A stretch of DNA of 34,149 nt from Deltaproteobacteria bacterium (GTDB lineage Bacteria > Desulfobacterota > DSM-4660 > Desulfatiglandales > HGW-15): NCBI GenBank assembly GCA_016931115.1, contig JAFGFM010000195.1:1-34149 (forward strand). The letters run 5' to 3'. Made by a program: the position numbers and the translations under genes. Of this stretch, positions 32,926-34,149 are shown in pieces; position 1 is the stretch's first letter, and every line of letters starts with the position of its first letter. Below the pieces are notes generated by a model, which searched no databases, was not told where the DNA came from, and saw only the letters and a program-made list of their open reading frames with translations.

Positions 32926-34149
32926 ATGACTAACTGGCATGATTTTGTTGACATGGAAGGAACAACCCCATCCTGGCCTTACCCGGTTGACTATGAAAAA
33001 GAGAATGAAATAGAGACCGATGTCCTGGTGATTGGTGGCGGCATAGCCGGATGCTGGGCAGCAATCAGCGCCGCTAGGAAGGGAGTCAGGGTGGCGTTGG
33101 TGGAAAAGGGGGATACAGTGAGGAGCGGCGCCGGTGGCCCGGGCTGCGACCACTGGGGTCAGTGCCCAGCCAATCCGCATAGCAAAGTAGATCCTGATGA
33201 ATGGGCTAAAATAATAGCTGAACACCCCGGAACCATGGCGGAGGTGCCAAAGCATACCCCGGAAATCTCCTACGGAAACGGTATAGCTAGCCAGATCCAG
33301 TGCCGTGAGAGCTATGACACCCTTCTTGAAATGGAGCAGATGGGCGGTCAGATAAGGGATATTAATGATGAATATGTTGGTGCTGAGGGCAGGTATGATG
33401 ATACTAAATTTATGATTTCTCCCCGCACCAGCCCGAACCATGCCAATGAGATAGTTATACGTATCTGGGGAACCACATTCAAGCGTGCCCTGAAAAAAGA
33501 GTGCCAGCGGCTGGGAGTAAAGATCTTTGACCGTGTTATGGTTACAAGTCTGTTGACCGAGGAGGGCCAGCAGGGGGCAAGGGTTATAGGCGCGACAGGG
33601 TTTAATAACCGCTCAGGCGGGTTCATGGTTTTCAAATCCAAAGCTACAGTACTTGCTGCAGCGGGCGATTTTTACATGTGGATGCTCAATACCGAGCATG
33701 CCGGCTGCCGTCAATTTCGTTCCAGAAACGCAACAGGCGACGGACTGGCCATGGCCTGGAACGCAGGGGCAGAGCTTGTTTTGATGGAAAAGACTGTACC
33801 CCTCATGCTGGGGACAGGATACAAGCATAACTGGTACGGCGGTGCAGGGGATGCCAGCTATGAAAATCTTCAACTGGTGGATGCAAACGGTAAAAGGCTT
33901 CCCTGGCCAACCCAGGGATGGGCGGATGGCGGTGCTATGTTTCCACCGCCTGATGTTTTGGCATCCATCCGAAAGGGGATTTTCAGCGGTCAATGGGCAC
34001 TGCCCTTTTACGGGGATTTCCCGGGTATGCCGGATATTGAACGACGTACAACATGGGAGCTTATGCTGGGGCAGGAGTCGACCACAAAGGTAATTACCAG
34101 TACCTATGAAAGGGCCGGATTTGATCCATCCAGACATCTTCTTCAAAAC
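32926..34149 (+). CDS. FAD-dependent oxidoreductase (fumarate reductase/APS reductase-like), 3'-truncated
   Basis: 408 codons are present and the frame is open at the window edge. The dinucleotide motif VLVIGGGIAGCWAA lies at 34-46 with E60 at the end of strand 2 (VALVEKG). The SDH/FRD/AprA-type signature RNATGDGLAMAWNAGAEL is near 268-285. The segment RSGAGGPGCDHWGQC resembles the flavin-contact region of that family. No signal peptide is present, so it acts in the cytoplasm. AGGGAGGT precedes ATG 32926. With the EFR1 protein upstream it forms a likely two-gene redox pair. Substrate unknown; a C=C or sulfur-oxyanion reductase role is possible. Confidence 0.87.
   Translation, partial: MTNWHDFVDMEGTTPSWPYPVDYEKENEIETDVLVIGGGIAGCWAAISAARKGVRVALVEKGDTVRSGAGGPGCDHWGQCPANPHSKVDPDEWAKIIAEHPGTMAEVPKHTPEISYGNGIASQIQCRESYDTLLEMEQMGGQIRDINDEYVGAEGRYDDTKFMISPRTSPNHANEIVIRIWGTTFKRALKKECQRLGVKIFDRVMVTSLLTEEGQQGARVIGATGFNNRSGGFMVFKSKATVLAAAGDFYMWMLNTEHAGCRQFRSRNATGDGLAMAWNAGAELVLMEKTVPLMLGTGYKHNWYGGAGDASYENLQLVDANGKRLPWPTQGWADGGAMFPPPDVLASIRKGIFSGQWALPFYGDFPGMPDIERRTTWELMLGQESTTKVITSTYERAGFDPSRHLLQN

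Noticed and set aside
32836-33441. 201-codon open frame on the minus strand at the start of the last FAD gene
   Set aside because: The plus-strand frame from ATG 32926 has a strong ribosome site, a Rossmann motif and stays open to the window edge; the minus frame has no recognisable domain.
1-34149. CRISPR array, tRNA, rRNA, insertion sequence or phage genes
   Set aside because: No regularly spaced short repeats, no cloverleaf with CCA-type end, no rRNA-like stretch and no transposase or integrase frame was recognised on either strand.

Overview
The window reads as a chromosomal segment of an anaerobic or facultative Gram-negative bacterium. The cell type is supported by lipoprotein signal peptides, Tat signal peptides with a periplasmic redox module, and a sigma-54 activator. 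Several features would fit a Desulfobacterota (deltaproteobacterial) genome: a tandem PKD surface protein ending in WNLV...GYWV modules, a corrinoid-methyltransferase-like UroD protein, a flavodoxin-ferredoxin EFR1 protein and REP-like palindromes. That placement is inference. No rRNA, tRNA, CRISPR array or transposase was seen.

Layout. (1) 2-1918: 3' end of a surface/secreted protein with five near-identical PKD-type repeats, followed by a strong terminator. (2) 2190-3188: UroD-fold methyltransferase-like gene with its own sigma-70 promoter and terminator. (3) 3419-5706: an NtrC-type sigma-54 activator with a degenerate receiver domain, then a sigma-54 promoter, then a DksA/TraR-like zinc-finger gene. 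A bidirectional terminator separates this from the next block. (4) 5811-11678: an L-arabinose catabolic locus. Kinase, HAD phosphatase and isomerase (araB, HAD, araA) are on the minus strand; a LacI-family regulator and araD are on the plus strand. The divergent promoters each end in an identical 18-bp palindromic operator. (5) 11796-28430: a long co-directional run. It holds a secreted GH51 arabinofuranosidase, a cytoplasmic carboxylesterase, an OYE-family reductase, a lipoprotein carboxylesterase, two tandem Tat-exported FAD oxidoreductases, an Nramp-fold membrane protein without the metal motifs, a fused NapH-NapG-type membrane ferredoxin, and a complete YtfQRT-YjfF-type furanose ABC importer. 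(6) 28427-28965: decayed DNA with a PIN-domain toxin remnant and a long hairpin. (7) 28969-30315: a secreted CE1-type esterase on the minus strand. (8) 30510 to the end: an MFS permease, an EFR1 protein and a truncated FAD oxidoreductase.

Together, blocks 4 to 7 look like a debranching locus for plant hemicellulose. GH51 releases L-arabinofuranose, the esterases remove acyl groups (ferulate, coumarate or acetate), the YtfQ-type importer takes up the furanose sugar, and AraA, AraB and AraD convert it to xylulose 5-phosphate. The unexpected part is the embedded periplasmic redox set (two Tat flavoproteins plus a NapHG fusion). It could pass quinol electrons to an extracytoplasmic acceptor, possibly the released hydroxycinnamates. 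That is a hypothesis, not something the sequence proves.
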